A program made the position numbers and the translations under genes. A stretch of DNA of 64,000 nt from Ramazzottius varieornatus (Eukaryota; Tardigrada; Eutardigrada; Parachela; Ramazzottiidae): contig BDGG01000006.1 of the NCBI GenBank assembly GCA_001949185.1, positions 230,827-294,826 on the forward strand. The letters run 5' to 3'. The stretch's first letter is position 1, and each line of letters opens with the position of its first letter. The notes under the pieces are model-generated. The model ran no database searches, was not told the DNA's origin, and saw nothing but the letters and a program-made list of their open reading frames with translations. Positions 19,201 through 30,243 of this stretch are shown here, piece after piece.

Positions 19201-22009
19201 TTTCCAGTGGCGCATGCTGTCAGCCCGTAATGCCGAAAAAGTGCGCCACTTTGAAGAAACACAACCAGATTCATTTTCAAGTGCCGCACGCTATCAGCCA
19301 ATATATGAATGCGCAAATCATTGCGTCACTTGGGGAATCCGGCTGAGTTTTCTTGCCGAGCTCTCATGTGCCAGAGGTACTGTATATTCTGTCAGTTTGA
19401 GCTTTACCTGTTGTTGACTGTCAAAGATCAAGGGTGGAGGACAGTTCTGTAAGTAGGCCACATTGTCGCCGCAGTTCCAGAAGGCCGAACAGTCGCTGTC
19501 ATGAGGAAAAAGGCCGCTGGGTTGAGGACAGTGGAAGTTGTCATCCTGGTCCAGTTCGTTGTCAGCCCAGCGCTTTTGAACATGGGGAAGGGGAGCGGCT
19601 TCGGAGGCCACGAAGCCATGCTTGGAAGCGGTATCGCTCTTGACGGACTGGTCGACAATGACCGCATCAGTGTCGTGAAGTGGAGTGGCGGCTTGTAGGT
19701 GAGCGAAAGGCACCAACACTGCAGGTTGAACGTGCTGGGGCGAGAAGAGAATATTGCCGTAAGGAGAACGTTGTTCGGGACGTGCGGGAGACTCGTCGCG
19801 CTCCACCTGCTCGACCGACGAGGAACTTTTCCTTTGAGCAAAGCTAGAGACCGCGTTGGCATCTACCAAATCAAATACAGGCAAATATATTTACATTGTC
19901 TTGAAGATCAAAATCAGTGATGGACCCAGGAAACACTGTGGCAGTTACAACAGCGATAAAAAAGTTTTGAGAAAGGGTTGATTTACCTTCTCGGACCATC
20001 TTACATCCCATGCCGCTCATATCCCAGCTGCGTGCACATCCGCCTTTGGCACTGTCAAAGGCCGAGTTTGGACCACACGACTGCCGTGTTGCCACATTAT
20101 TGACACATCTGTAAAAGAAACAAATTTCCCATAACCGTACTCTTACGCCCTAGTTCAGGTATAATAACCGCAAGTACTATATGGAGGATAAAAAGCGTAC
20201 CGGTAATAAGCGGAGCAGTCGCGGGCATCAGCAAACTGTCCATAAGGTCGTGGACATCTGAATGGCTGGCCATTGGTACTAACCGGCACTCGTAAGTGTT
20301 GCAGTGTAGCCAGGGCCGGTTGCGAGCCATTGACGGGCATGGTGGGCAGCCATGCAGCGTTGAAGGGAACCGAACGGTTGGCTGTGACAATGCTGGTCAT
20401 AATGTGGTTGGTGACATACACCACCGTTCCTGAATCGGGATGCTCCAAAACTCTGGTTGGGTTACTGTGCTGACTGGACACGCTACTTGGCGTCTGAGTC
20501 GGAGGATAAGTCAAGTCGTTAAAGACGTTCTTCATGCTGTCGGGTTTGGTCAAGAGTTCCAGGTATGTATTCATGTCGGGGTCGTCGTTGTCTTCGGTGC
20601 TGTTAGATACAAAGTCTTGCGTGTGATTGAAGACATGGTCGGGCTGTTGAGCAATGGTGGCAGCTTCGGTAGGGTTAGATGAGGGGAAAGAGGCCATGGG
20701 AGCCATGGTGTTGAAGGGCGCGAAGGCGTTGAAGGGCGCAAAGGCGTTATAGGCTCGCCAGGCTTCCGTCGACATGATGCTACCAGCGCTGCTACTTGTC
20801 GACGGCAGCACTGTGGTGCTTTCGGTGATATTGATGGGCAGCATGGTACTGGTCGGAGTGGAGGTTGCAGTGGGACCGGAAGTAGTACTGAAGGTGGTGG
20901 CCAGCGCTGTATGAGTGGTGGCAAGTCGCGTACTGTCTGTCATGACGGAGGAATGAGTGGTAGCGGAAGTGGAGGTGCTAAGAGGCGCTGTGGTAGTGGT
21001 GGTGGTTGCGCTGGTGGTTGTTTGCCTGAGGCATGGTGCTTGGCTAGCCCAGTTGCAGTACTTGCGGACGTCGTCAAAGTACAGGCCGGCTGGACACTGG
21101 ACGTGAATAAAGTCGCCTTTCCAACAACTAAATGATAAATACTCATCATCGAGAAAGAGAAATAAACAGAAAGTGAATATAGGAAAAGGAAGATGGCTTA
21201 CTTGTAATAAAAAGAGCAGTTTTGTTTATCGACAAACTGTCCAGTGGGTTGCGGGCATGGATTGACCTTGTTAGGCCTGCTAGACAGCAAAGGGTCCATC
21301 TGTAGGTCCTGGCTTTGTTTCGGATCGGGCTGTTTGCGGCGCAGATACAAGGAGCCACTCTGAGGATGAACTTTGGTGGTGCTCATGCTTTCGTTGAGGT
21401 GGGTGAGGACAGTGGTCGACTGGTTGGCTTGGCTAACGTGCGTACTGACTTGCGGTGTGGAGAAGGTAACGACCAACTTGGGTCCCAGGGTAGAGGGTGT
21501 GGTGGGACTGCTCGTCGTCAATGTTGGGGAAGTACTGCCGCTGCTGGCAGAAGCGGCCTTGTCGGTAGTTTGATGCTGGCAATGGACGGCACTCTTCCAG
21601 TTACAGTAGCCCAGTCGTCCATCGAAGAAAAGTCCTTCTTGGCAAAACTCATGCGTCCACGCTCCTTCCCAACAACTGCCAACAAAAGTCCCACTTCAAA
21701 ACTGCCACCTGTTGGGGGTAGACTACCATGACAGGACAGCACAACTTACTTGTAGTACGCTCTGCAGTCATGCAAGTCGGCAAACTGGCCATTATATCCG
21801 GGACAGCGGAAAGCTGTCTTTGCTTCGGCCTGATAGAGTCGGCTTCTGGCTGGACTATCGGAAGTTGTAGTTATGTTAGACTGGCTACTTGCCGACTGGT
21901 TGGTCGTTATTCCAACGGTGACAGTGGTACCGGAATTTCCTGAAGATGTATGAGCTTGACATGTCCAGATCACTATAAACAACAGAAAAAATATCAAAAA
22001 TCTATCCAT
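16280..22009 (-). CDS. Secreted mucin-like protein with seven CBM14 (peritrophin-A) chitin-binding domains
   Basis: Seven exons (21750-22009, 21202-21675, 20201-21127, 19987-20108, 19408-19862, 18766-19099, 16280-18684, minus strand) join without a frame break to 1658 aa. A signal peptide (MDRFLIFFLLFIVIWTCQA) is followed by six-cysteine CBM14 modules of the form F-x-CP..GxF...DC..YY-x-C...C...F. They begin near residues 67, 220, 530, 703, 806, 868 and 940. The seventh is degenerate (RDDRYFQC lacks the DC cysteine). Linkers and the C-terminal 600 residues are Thr/Ser/Val-rich with many NxT/S sites, so heavy O-glycosylation is expected. Likely role: lining of gut, mouthparts or cuticle by binding chitin. 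Introns interrupt modules 1-3 at the same place and phase (2), a mark of tandem module duplication. Confidence 0.9.
19169..19365. mobile_element. Family-A element (copy 2), double-hairpin form, mucin intron
   Basis: About 197 bp inside the intron 19100-19407. The ends AGAGCTGGGCAAAC and TTTCTTGCCGAGCTCT are inverted. It holds two successive arm pairs: CCAGTGGCGCATGC with AGTGCGCCACTTTG, then AAGTGCCGCACGC with TGCGTCACTTGG. This two-hairpin form also occurs at 39289-39475. Confidence 0.65.
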
Positions 22010-22711
22010 GATGAAATATCAAGTTTAAAATTCAGCAACTATAAAAGTGCGCATGGGCATACAAGTTTGCCACAAACCGCAGTGAATAAATGTCAATGGG
22101 GAAAATGGCGAAGTTTACCGGCTTATATTGAAAGGATTTGATGGATGCAGATAATTAATACGGGCAGTTGCAGGAGGGCCAGGGGAATGTAGGTCTAGAT
22201 TGGGTGGATCTGTCCATCGGCTGACCATGACTGGATCTCAACTAGAATATAATCGGGTGATATGTAATTCGTACAACTGCCCTACTGACTACCATATGCA
22301 AATTCAATACCAACAAACACTTGAAGAGAAAACCAGCGACAAAGTGTTACAATTTCAAGTGCAAACACTTCCGCGTCAGTCCAGCGCCGGTAAACCACGT
22401 GCTGACCAAGAAAGCGTTGAACAGAAAGCCCCACCGTCGGAGTGATGATTATATCGATGGGGATATGTAAAAGGGTCAGATGGTTTGTTAGCAGCCGCGG
22501 AAACTGTCATGACGGCACCATTACGGCACTTGTACAGGAAGGAGGAAAGAAGCTTCTTACATATGGCAGGTGACTGCAAGGAGAGTCGCCGAGTACACTC
22601 GTCCACGTCAAGGTGACAACAAGGAAGTATTGCCGCTGGCAAACCTTGAGTAAATAGACTGACAGGCGCCTTTGCTTATTGTCAACAAAAACAGTGCACG
22701 GCTCTACGACA
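22010..22711. other. Intergenic region upstream of the mucin gene
   Basis: 702 bp between the 5' end of the mucin gene and the 3' end of the BarH-like gene. It is the likely mucin promoter. No supported gene or repeat was seen. Confidence 0.45.
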
Positions 22712-23833
22712 TTAATATCGGGCTGAAGCGGTGGAAAAAGGAAAAGCAGAATGATGAAAGAAACTCAAAGGAGCCGTTAAGAAGGGAGGAAGGCTGAAAC
22801 CTTTGCATGTTCTTTCCATGACCAGTGGTGAAGTGGACATGGCTGGTCTCTCCTGGCGGCAGACACTTTCGCCTTGTGATACGTAGAGCGGGGTGAAACG
22901 ACAAGCCAGCACGGCTTCCCCGGTGTCCGACAAGGAGGAAGATGCAGCGACCTTGCTGCCTCGCATGCTGCTACGTTGCCGTTGTCCGCGATGACCGCTG
23001 TCTTCGGCAGACGTTGTCTCCTGTGGTTCGAAGGCCTGATGCGGACAGCCGTTCTGGTGATGCACCGCATGCTCTCCTGCAAAAAGAATCGCTATTTCTT
23101 TGTTTTCATCTAAACCACAACTTCTCTAATTAAACGTTAACGGAGAGCTGGCACATTAAATCCGACAAGACTGCTTTCCCAAGTGGCGCATGTTCTTATC
23201 GCCACTGGCAGAAAGTGTGCGCCACTTGGGAAGAGTATGTTGTTTGGTTTTGGTTGCCCAAGTCGTAGCTTACGCAGTTGGTCAGCGCGAACAGCCAGGC
23301 TTGTTTGACGCTTCCATTTGGTCCGCCGATTTTGGAACCTGCAACAAGGCCGGTTGTTACTGAAAAAGCGGACTATAACAATGGCCCTACAGCGCTTTGC
23401 CTGATGAAATACACACTTACCAGCACTTGATCTGCGCTTCGGAGAGGGAGAGCTGGTCCGCTACTTGGCCGCGATCCGACAAAGTCAGGTACTTCTGACA
23501 CTGAAACTTGCGCTCCAGAAAGGCCAACTGCGGTCGAGAGAAGGCTGTTCGTCGTCGACGTTGACCAGCAGAGACACCACCCAACCGCGGACGTCGCTGA
23601 CGAAACTTGCTGTTGTTACCGCCTTTCTTGCAAAACCCGACCTCTTCCTTCCGTCCCTTATGGGCCTCCATACCTAGAATATCCTTGATCAAGAAGCCCT
23701 TCTTGGCCACACTCCTTGCAAGACTATCCATATTCCTTACTGCTGGTAAAAAACGCGAAAAACTTGCCCACAGTTCCCCTTTAAATTCACAAAGAGAGGA
23801 ACGAAACGCGGAAAGACCTAGATGAAGTGCCAT
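22712..23833 (-). CDS. BARHL: BarH-like (ANTP class) homeodomain transcription factor
   Basis: Exons 23421-23833, 23274-23338 and 22712-23076 (minus strand) join to 280 aa. The homeodomain (residues 91-150) runs from RRRRTAFSRPQLAFLERKFQ to IKCWFQNRRTKWKRQT. The NRRTKWKRQT end and the N-terminal eh1 (FIL) repressor motif FLIKDILG at residues 47-54 are the Bar-family hallmarks. A Groucho-binding repressor role is inferred from eh1. Position 47 of recognition helix 3 is Cys; Bar proteins usually have Thr, and position 49 is Phe rather than Bar's Tyr. The ATG at 23833 is the first in frame. The Met at 23731, just before the eh1 region, is a credible alternative start. The last exon is divergent and His/Ser-rich. 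Confidence 0.85.
23142..23265. mobile_element. Family-A element (copy 3), homeobox intron
   Basis: About 124 bp filling most of homeobox intron 2. Left end GGAGAGCTGGCACATTAAA, right end GGTTTTGGTTGCCCAAGTC. Near-perfect inner arms are CCCAAGTGGCGCATG and GTGTGCGCCACTTGGG. Its edge lies about 8 nt from the 5' splice site at 23273. Confidence 0.65.
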
Positions 23834-24968
23834 AGTCTTCCTCGTCGCTGTTTAAGAACGATTCCCTCAAGCCGCAATTAAAGCTCCTCCTGCCCCGTTA
23901 GCATTAACTAGCTCTTTAACGTTACTGATATCCTCTATTCTGCCCTGCGCGATAGTTGTCCCATTAGCGAAGTGACAACGAGATTATGCAAAACTGCAAT
24001 CAAGGAAGTTTGGAGGACGCTTAGCTCGTTATGGCTAATCCACCAGATTCCGCAGCAAACACCAGATTGCTGTCTGAATTGGTACAGTGTAACGTCAAGC
24101 CCTGTAGGGATCGACAGTCCAGAAGGATCACTGAGGGGGATAACTGGCCAAGTTTGCCTTGTGATTAGCCAGCCATTATTGCCCGATTATGGACGCGTCA
24201 CTTCCCCCCTCTATCCCGCCTCCACGGTCTTTCCTCGTAAACCTGGTCGAAGTCCCTGACTTCGAACAGGAAAGGCAAACTTTTGCTGACGGGGTCTACT
24301 AGCGCCAACCTGAATTTCAGGAGATACACGAAAATAGCCAGCGGTCAGATAGGGTTTGAAACGTTGACCGGAAGCATCAAGCCCTCTTTAAGCTGCTGTA
24401 TGAAAGTGTATTTGTAATGTACTACCACATAACATGCTATACCGCGTCACGACATCACTATTTAGTGTGACGTCAGCGGATCGCAATGGCGTCACAAATA
24501 ATTATTATGGTTTCTTTTCGATAAAGCGCTCACCTGATTTTCCATATTCTGCCAACAAAATCGCATTCCGGTCCATCTGATTTTGTCTGTCGTGGCATCG
24601 TCGAATTTTAGGATGATCCGCGGCTGATTGAACTTAGCAACCTTGTGCCGACTACGACAGCCTTCGTTCATCCACGCACCTCGAAGCTCCGAGGAGAACA
24701 ACCTGTGGAACTGGAATTCTGTTGTAAGTAAGTAAGATTCCCCGGCTCAGAGCAGACCCTACCTTTCGCCATTTAGGCATTTGAAGGAGTGATTGTTCTT
24801 TCCAGTTTCCGGAGCCATCATTCGGCAAAGAAATCTCTCTTTTGGACGCAACTCTCCAAATCGTTGCAGAGTACTCAGGGAGCCGAATTTCTACAGGCAG
24901 AACACTGCACATCACTTGGATTTCGAACGTTTCTTCGATCAAGACTGTGACACTTACCGCCCCAGAAG
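23834..24968. other. Divergent promoter region, BarH-like gene and EXOC8
   Basis: 1.1 kb separating the two start codons. No supported open frame. A cluster of CRE-like sites is described separately at 24443-24494. Confidence 0.45.
24443..24494. promoter_or_regulatory. Candidate CRE cluster between BarH-like gene and EXOC8
   Basis: A perfect palindromic CRE, TGACGTCA, lies at 24468-24475. CGTCAC half-sites flank it on both sides (GCGTCAC near 24444 and GGCGTCAC near 24487). The location, about 0.5 kb upstream of EXOC8 and 0.6 kb upstream of the homeobox gene, suits a shared promoter. Function is inferred from the motif alone. Confidence 0.35.
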
Positions 24969-27900
24969 ATGGAAGTTGATGGAACTACCGAGGCTCTGTA
25001 CAGCGAGGATTTTGATGCAAATGAATGTAAGTTGCGAGCTCGAATAAGTTAGATTAGTCCGAGAATGCCTTGATAGTATAGTATAATAACTGTCATGTTG
25101 TTGATATCTTGTCATGTCATGTCGGCGCACGTTATGGATAAATTGTGACATGACTTACTGGCCTATGTCCACTGTCTGCCGCACTTGCTAGTTGCTACTG
25201 TCCGCTTGCAGTTCTTTCAGGAATGATAGCGGGTGGGGACATCAAGAGTCAGCTGGAAGAAAGCTGGCGTTCGGTGGAGCAAGTGCGGGACAAGGCTATG
25301 GCCGGCATCCGCGACAGCGCCTTCCGCTACCACAGCGGCATCCTCACCGCTTCCCGCGAAATTCGTAGTAGGTTCTCCCTTCTCCATCTAATTTGCCGTA
25401 CTACTGCGAACTGACATTCCTACTGACAGCCCTGGAAAACGAGCTGGAAGAGCTGCGCGGTGTCCTGCTGGAAGAAGCTGGTACGCTGGAACAAGCCATG
25501 TCGGACTTTTCGGCACAACGTGTGCAGACTGGCCAGGGTGACAATGTCGCTTCCCTAGTCGCTCAACAGAAAACTCAACGTAGGCTCGTTATCATTCTGT
25601 TTACCTCGCACCTGTAATCTCACAAGTAGGATCGTCTTAAGAATGATTTCTGCTCGCAAAAGAGGGCCGTCGAAAATCCACTCGCTTCGCACGCAAGAGC
25701 GTCTTCGGCCATTTGAACAAGATTGAAGGCTTTGATCACGTTAGTTGCATAATCTTTTCTTCTAGTATAAGGGAAGACGGCCTTACAATGAAACTGGGTA
25801 TTAGTAGGAGTGGTTAAAGAATCGGGATCGGTACTTCGTGGGTAATCGCGACCTGGACGAGTATGACATTGTCTCGCTGAAGCGGATGCACGACCTGATA
25901 GTCATCATCTTCTCCGACTGCCTCATCTTGACACTATGGACTCCCCATCAGTAAGTATGGACGCTCTAAGAAATAATTTCTGGGCGTAAACAGGCTTAAG
26001 GGTGTGGTTTACAGTGCGAAGAATACTCATACGGAGTACAAGTTTGTAGAGCTGGTCCATCTGGACAAGACGGAAGCGTCGGTTTACGTGCCCGACAAGG
26101 AAAGCAAGAGCTTAGCTGCTCAACTCCACCTCGACAAGCTGCAGATCAACTTCAAGTTACACGCTCCGCTTCCCGTCCCCAACCACAACCAAAACCACAG
26201 CCTTCGCTTCCCCTTCATTCTCCAGACTCTCAACCATAGCGTTATCAAACTGTTTGACTGTGAAAGCGAAGAAGAACGCGTACGTCAAATTATCCTCTAC
26301 ATCAACACATCTTAATGCGTACTGAAATAATAACTAGCTAGTGGTTCTGACCACTGGGAAGGCCGAGCAGAAGCAAAGAAGCACAAGTTTTCGAGTAAAA
26401 ACTTTTGCTACTCGGATCAAGTTGCGCACTTGTTTTCAGTACAGAGGTTACGATATCTGATATCAATCTGATCGTCCATCAAAATCTCGACACTTAAAAG
26501 GGCCTCGCTTCGCTCGGCCTGATGAACCGTTGTTTCAGACAGACTGGATCGAAACACTGAACAAGCTCAGCAAAGAGCTGGAAGATCAGAACAAGATCGA
26601 GACTGCCACCAAGAAAGCCATTGGTACCGTTCCCAAATATCATCTAAATGATGATAGATAGAGATTGGGTATTTCTACTGACAGAAATTGGAGAGTCGCT
26701 GGATAACATCATGAATCGTTACCGGAATACGCCCACTCATGCCGAAGTTCTTCTGGAAAAGATTCCGCCCTGGTTCCGGGAAGGCGCCAGCGACATTGAG
26801 GATCACGTGGAAATGCGCGAGTATAACGAAGCGGTGGAGATTGTCCTGCGCGCCCAAAAGTTTTGGCAGCGGCTGAAAGACTGGCCTACTAAACGAGGAG
26901 CCTTAGATCTTTACCGTTAGCGACAATCAAGTCATGCGAAATATTAATTGGATTTCTTCACCTTCTGAGTATCAGCATAACCTACTATTGATATTCAATG
27001 ATATTTGCCTTTATGTAGGAAGAGTTGTGAAGGCACGGGAGAAGTTGATTAAGAGTATGCTGGAGCCCTTGCGATGCACTATGGACTGCCCGATGGGCTT
27101 CGATCGGCCCATGGTCGTCGAGCTGATCGGCTTGACCAAGATGTTGGGTGTCGTTTACTCGGTAGGTGGTCTTCACTTCTTAGTCTTTTGGCTACATCTG
27201 TAATTGACTCCCTTGACCCGTAGGCGGCCATGTTGTACCTGGACCATCGGTCACGCGTAGTAGCTCTGGCCGTCGAAGCAGTCAAGCCCGAAGACTCGGC
27301 TCTCAACTATGTCCGTAAATGCTGCGAAGTCCTCTTCGAGCTGATCAGCCAGACCGTCGAAGAATTCGCGAGTCTACAGTTGATGGACAGCCAACATCGA
27401 CCTGGTAATAATATGTGAACACATTAACTGGTTCTCGGCAAGCAAGGTCGACAAGATTGTTTCCTTAAATGGCGCATACTCTGAGCTTATAACACAGAGA
27501 GCGTGTGCTACTTGAAGTAAGAATCTTGCCGCATTTGTTTACCGACCTCCTAATAACCAACGTCTATGGCAGTAATACACGGTGGTATCTTTCTTCTTTG
27601 CAGCCTTATTAGGATGGACGCGATACCGGTTGCAGTTGTTCTGTGGCCAACTATCGCCCGTCATCTTTGGCTCGCAGATGACGATGGCCGCTCTAGCCTA
27701 CTGTATCCAGCAAGTTCGCAATGCCGCCATTTCTACAGTGAGTCCACTTCCGGCCAGCAATACTTGATTTTCACCATTGTCAATTCACCTCTAATCCAGT
27801 TACTTCACCGAGTAGAGTGCGGTAGTGAAAATAGACTTGCTGTCGACGATCGACGCGGCCTTTGAGGAAGAATGCGTTTCCTGCATTGACCAGTACATGG

Positions 27901-28810
27901 ACATGCTCATCGAAGACTTCTTAGCGGGCCACAAGGTACGTGACGTTTTACCAGAAAGTAACAAACGACTGGATTACAGTCCTGCGGAGCTATTTTTAGC
28001 TCATTTCGCCTTTCTTCTACGAGGTTTTTACAAAAAGCTCATCCAGGTTCATGCGCTGCACAACCCTGTTTTGCGTTTTCGTAGAAAAAAGGCAGATTTA
28101 GCTCGCGAGCTAAAACGAGCTGAATAGCTCCGCAGCTCTGCTGGGTTATAGTGACAACACTATAATTAATGTTGTTTTTGGTTGTGTATAGGAAAGCAAC
28201 TTTCTGGTCATTAGTTTCGACAACAAGGAATCGATGAGGATGTACCTCAGCCAGCAGAAATCCATGGAAGGCCTGGGTTCCCTCCTGCCTTACTTCGGTA
28301 AAAGCTGTCACCATGTCTTCCTTGTTGTAGGCTGGTTAACTAATAAGCTCCTTGTTGACAGATAACTTGACGCTAAAAGTGGCGCAAGAGTTTGTCCGCT
28401 TCGGACAGGCCTTCCTGCAGTTTACGCGTGACATGTGTACCATCTGTCATGGCGGTATGCGCCGCCAAGCCGAGCTGTGGCTGTCGCGAGGAGCGGCAGC
28501 CGCTGTCCAAATCTTGAAGGAGGGAACTATGGTCAGCCAGTATGCTGCCGTCCGCGCAGAGGCCTTGGTAAGTAACTGGACAGTGAAGGTTGGCAGCGCC
28601 CAAGACTCATTCGTCGTATAGGCTGTAACTATTTCTGCCCTACAGGACGAACTTCTCTATGCCACAACACAGTTTCTTACCTTGAACGTCTTCAATGGCG
28701 CGCAAGATATCTTCACCAAGAAATTTGGCCCATGTGAGTACTTTCTCTTTGTCGAAAAAGACACACTGGAGGAATTAGCTCAAGAACTAAAAGCTCGCTT
28801 GAAGAAATGA
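24969..28810 (+). CDS. EXOC8: Exocyst complex component 8 (Exo84)
   Basis: Fifteen exons (24969-25026, 25212-25367, 25430-25579, 25663-25739, 25808-25950, 26015-26279, 26539-26623, 26685-26915, 27019-27161, 27224-27404, 27604-27737, 27816-27935, 28192-28297, 28362-28567, 28646-28810) join to 739 aa; human EXOC8 is about 725. The N-terminal coiled-coil region contains SGILTASREIRTLENELEEL (compare TAREISYLESE in human). The PH domain (about residues 145-290) includes YFVGNRDLDEYDIV and FSDCLILTLWTPHH. It is followed by TDWIETLNKLSKELED and the helical CorEx C-terminal rod (AAMLYLDHRSRVVALAVEA, IDQYMDMLIEDFL, VRFGQAFLQFTRDM). Exo84 tethers secretory vesicles to the plasma membrane and is a Ral effector. 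The last exon contains a strong GTGAGT at 28735, so an alternative C-terminus is possible. Confidence 0.92.
27431..27550. mobile_element. Family-A element (copy 4), EXOC8 intron 10
   Basis: About 120 bp. The segment TCTCGGCAAGCAAGGTCGA with GACAAGATTGTTTCC opens the element. GAATCTTGCCGCATTTGTTTACCGACCTCC closes it as the weak inverse. Inner arms (AAATGGCGCATACT, AGCGTGTGCTACTTGAAG) are strongly diverged, so this is an old copy. Confidence 0.5.
27979..28145. repeat. Inverted-repeat element in EXOC8 intron 12, family-B-like ends
   Basis: The left arm holds CTGCGGAGCTATTTTTAGCTC and then GCCTTTCTTCTACGAGG. The right arm is the inverse: TTTTCGTAGAAAAAAGGCAG, then AGCTCGCGAGCT, then AGCTCCGCAG. 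The GCCTTTNTTCTACGA segment matches the ends of the family-B copies at 2431 and 51561, but the GGCCGTGCC core is absent. Confidence 0.5.
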
Positions 28811-29039
28811 CATCCACATGACTTTTGCCGATAAGCCTTTCGTTACGAAATTTTACTACAATTTTGACCATGACAGCCAGCGCTTCCCCCATTTTGATTT
28901 CTGCACATTTCCACTTGCTTCCTTTTGGATGCTTAAAGAAACTGAAGGATAATTTCTGAAACAAGAGGAGGATCAATTGATTGATGGATGAAAGACTAAA
29001 TAAGTAGCAGGGTAATCTCACCACATACGAAGGCGGAAG

Positions 29040-29727
29040 TTAGGCGTGCCTTTTGAAATATTCCTTGGCCATTTCCGGTTCGGCTTTCATCGTGTCTTTG
29101 CCTGCAGTCCAGCCCGCTGGACAGACTACTCCGTTCTCGTCGGCAAACTGGAATGCCGTAACCAGTCTCAGTGTTTCATCGACGGAACGCCCAACGGACA
29201 TATCGTTGATCGACATGTGGCGCAGCTTGTTTTCGCGGTCGAGGATAAACTGTCCGCGGTAGGCGCTTCCTTCTTTCTCCAGGTAGACGCCGTACTGACG
29301 AGCGATCCGACCATTACGGTCGGCCAACAGCGGATACTGGACGCTCTGACCCAAGCCGCCTTCCTTCTTTGGCGTGTTATACCTAGACGGTACCAAGGAG
29401 TCCTCTTTCTTCCATGCACATGTGAAAGTAAGCTTAAGGGTATAAACACGGAAGTGGGGCTTACCAAGCTAAATGGGAATATTGGCTGTCACACGAAATA
29501 CCAACAATTTGACAACCGATTTTAGTAAAGTCGGCCAGGCGATCGCTGAAGGCAATCAGTTCCGTGGGACATACGAAGGAAAAGTCAGCGGGATAAAAGA
29601 TGATAACGACATACTTGTCGCGAAACGAAGAGCATTCGATATCGATGAATTCGCCCTTGAGCAGGGCGGGAGCGCAGAAGCCTGGCGCCTTCTCGCCAAT
29701 TCGCAGTGTTGGGTTGTCAAACGACAT
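29040..29727 (-). CDS. Prdx: Typical 2-Cys peroxiredoxin
   Basis: Exons 29465-29727 and 29040-29382 (minus strand) join to 201 aa. The peroxidatic cysteine C53 is in FYPADFSFVCPTE and the resolving cysteine C175 is in VCPAGW. HLAWYNTPKKEGGLG carries the GGLG loop, and the C-terminal EYFKRHA gives the YF motif. GGLG plus YF marks the hyperoxidation-sensitive eukaryotic subtype used in H2O2 signalling. The enzyme reduces peroxides using thioredoxin. I chose the ATG at 29727 because the mature family start (about 10 residues before EKAPGF) falls there. The same frame stays open for 62 more codons up to a CACAG acceptor at 29914, so an N-terminally extended form is possible. The gene converges on EXOC8 with 229 bp between the stops. 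Confidence 0.93.
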
Positions 29728-30243
29728 TTCAGCCCAGGTGTCGGAAATACCACAGCACACGGGCAGAGCAATATTACAACGTCTACCTGCTTGGATTTTC
29801 CAGGGAGAGGATGCAATCGCCAATCGTTTGTAGTTCAAAAAATGGCAAAATTGACCATATCTCCAGGTGATAGCCTGGACGTCGGTAGACGAAGAGGTTC
29901 TTGGAAAACAAACCTGTGATGAGAGAGCACAAACAGCGACGAAACTGCAATGTCGTTTACTGTAGCTTCTGTTAAATTAAAAAAACATTCCTGCAACAAC
30001 CCTAGTGATTGTCCGATGGTGAAAAAGAGACGCGATCAAGAGACGAACTAAACAATAGCTAGAAGGAATGAGGCTATAATAAAGCAGTACAGTGCTCATG
30101 GTCATGGTTAGCTTTCAAAGTAGAAGCAACAGTCAAACAAATGAATACAGTATGGACGAAAAGTCAACACAGCAAGGCAACGAGAAAGTTCTTGCACGAT
30201 CTTCTTTGGTCTGGGCGATGAAGGCAACCTCGGTGTCATTGTG
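29728..30243. other. Region between peroxiredoxin start and cyclin B stop
   Basis: 516 bp. The proximal 186 bp are open in the peroxiredoxin frame and may be 5' exon. The rest should contain the peroxiredoxin promoter and the cyclin B 3' UTR. No separate gene was seen. Confidence 0.45.
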
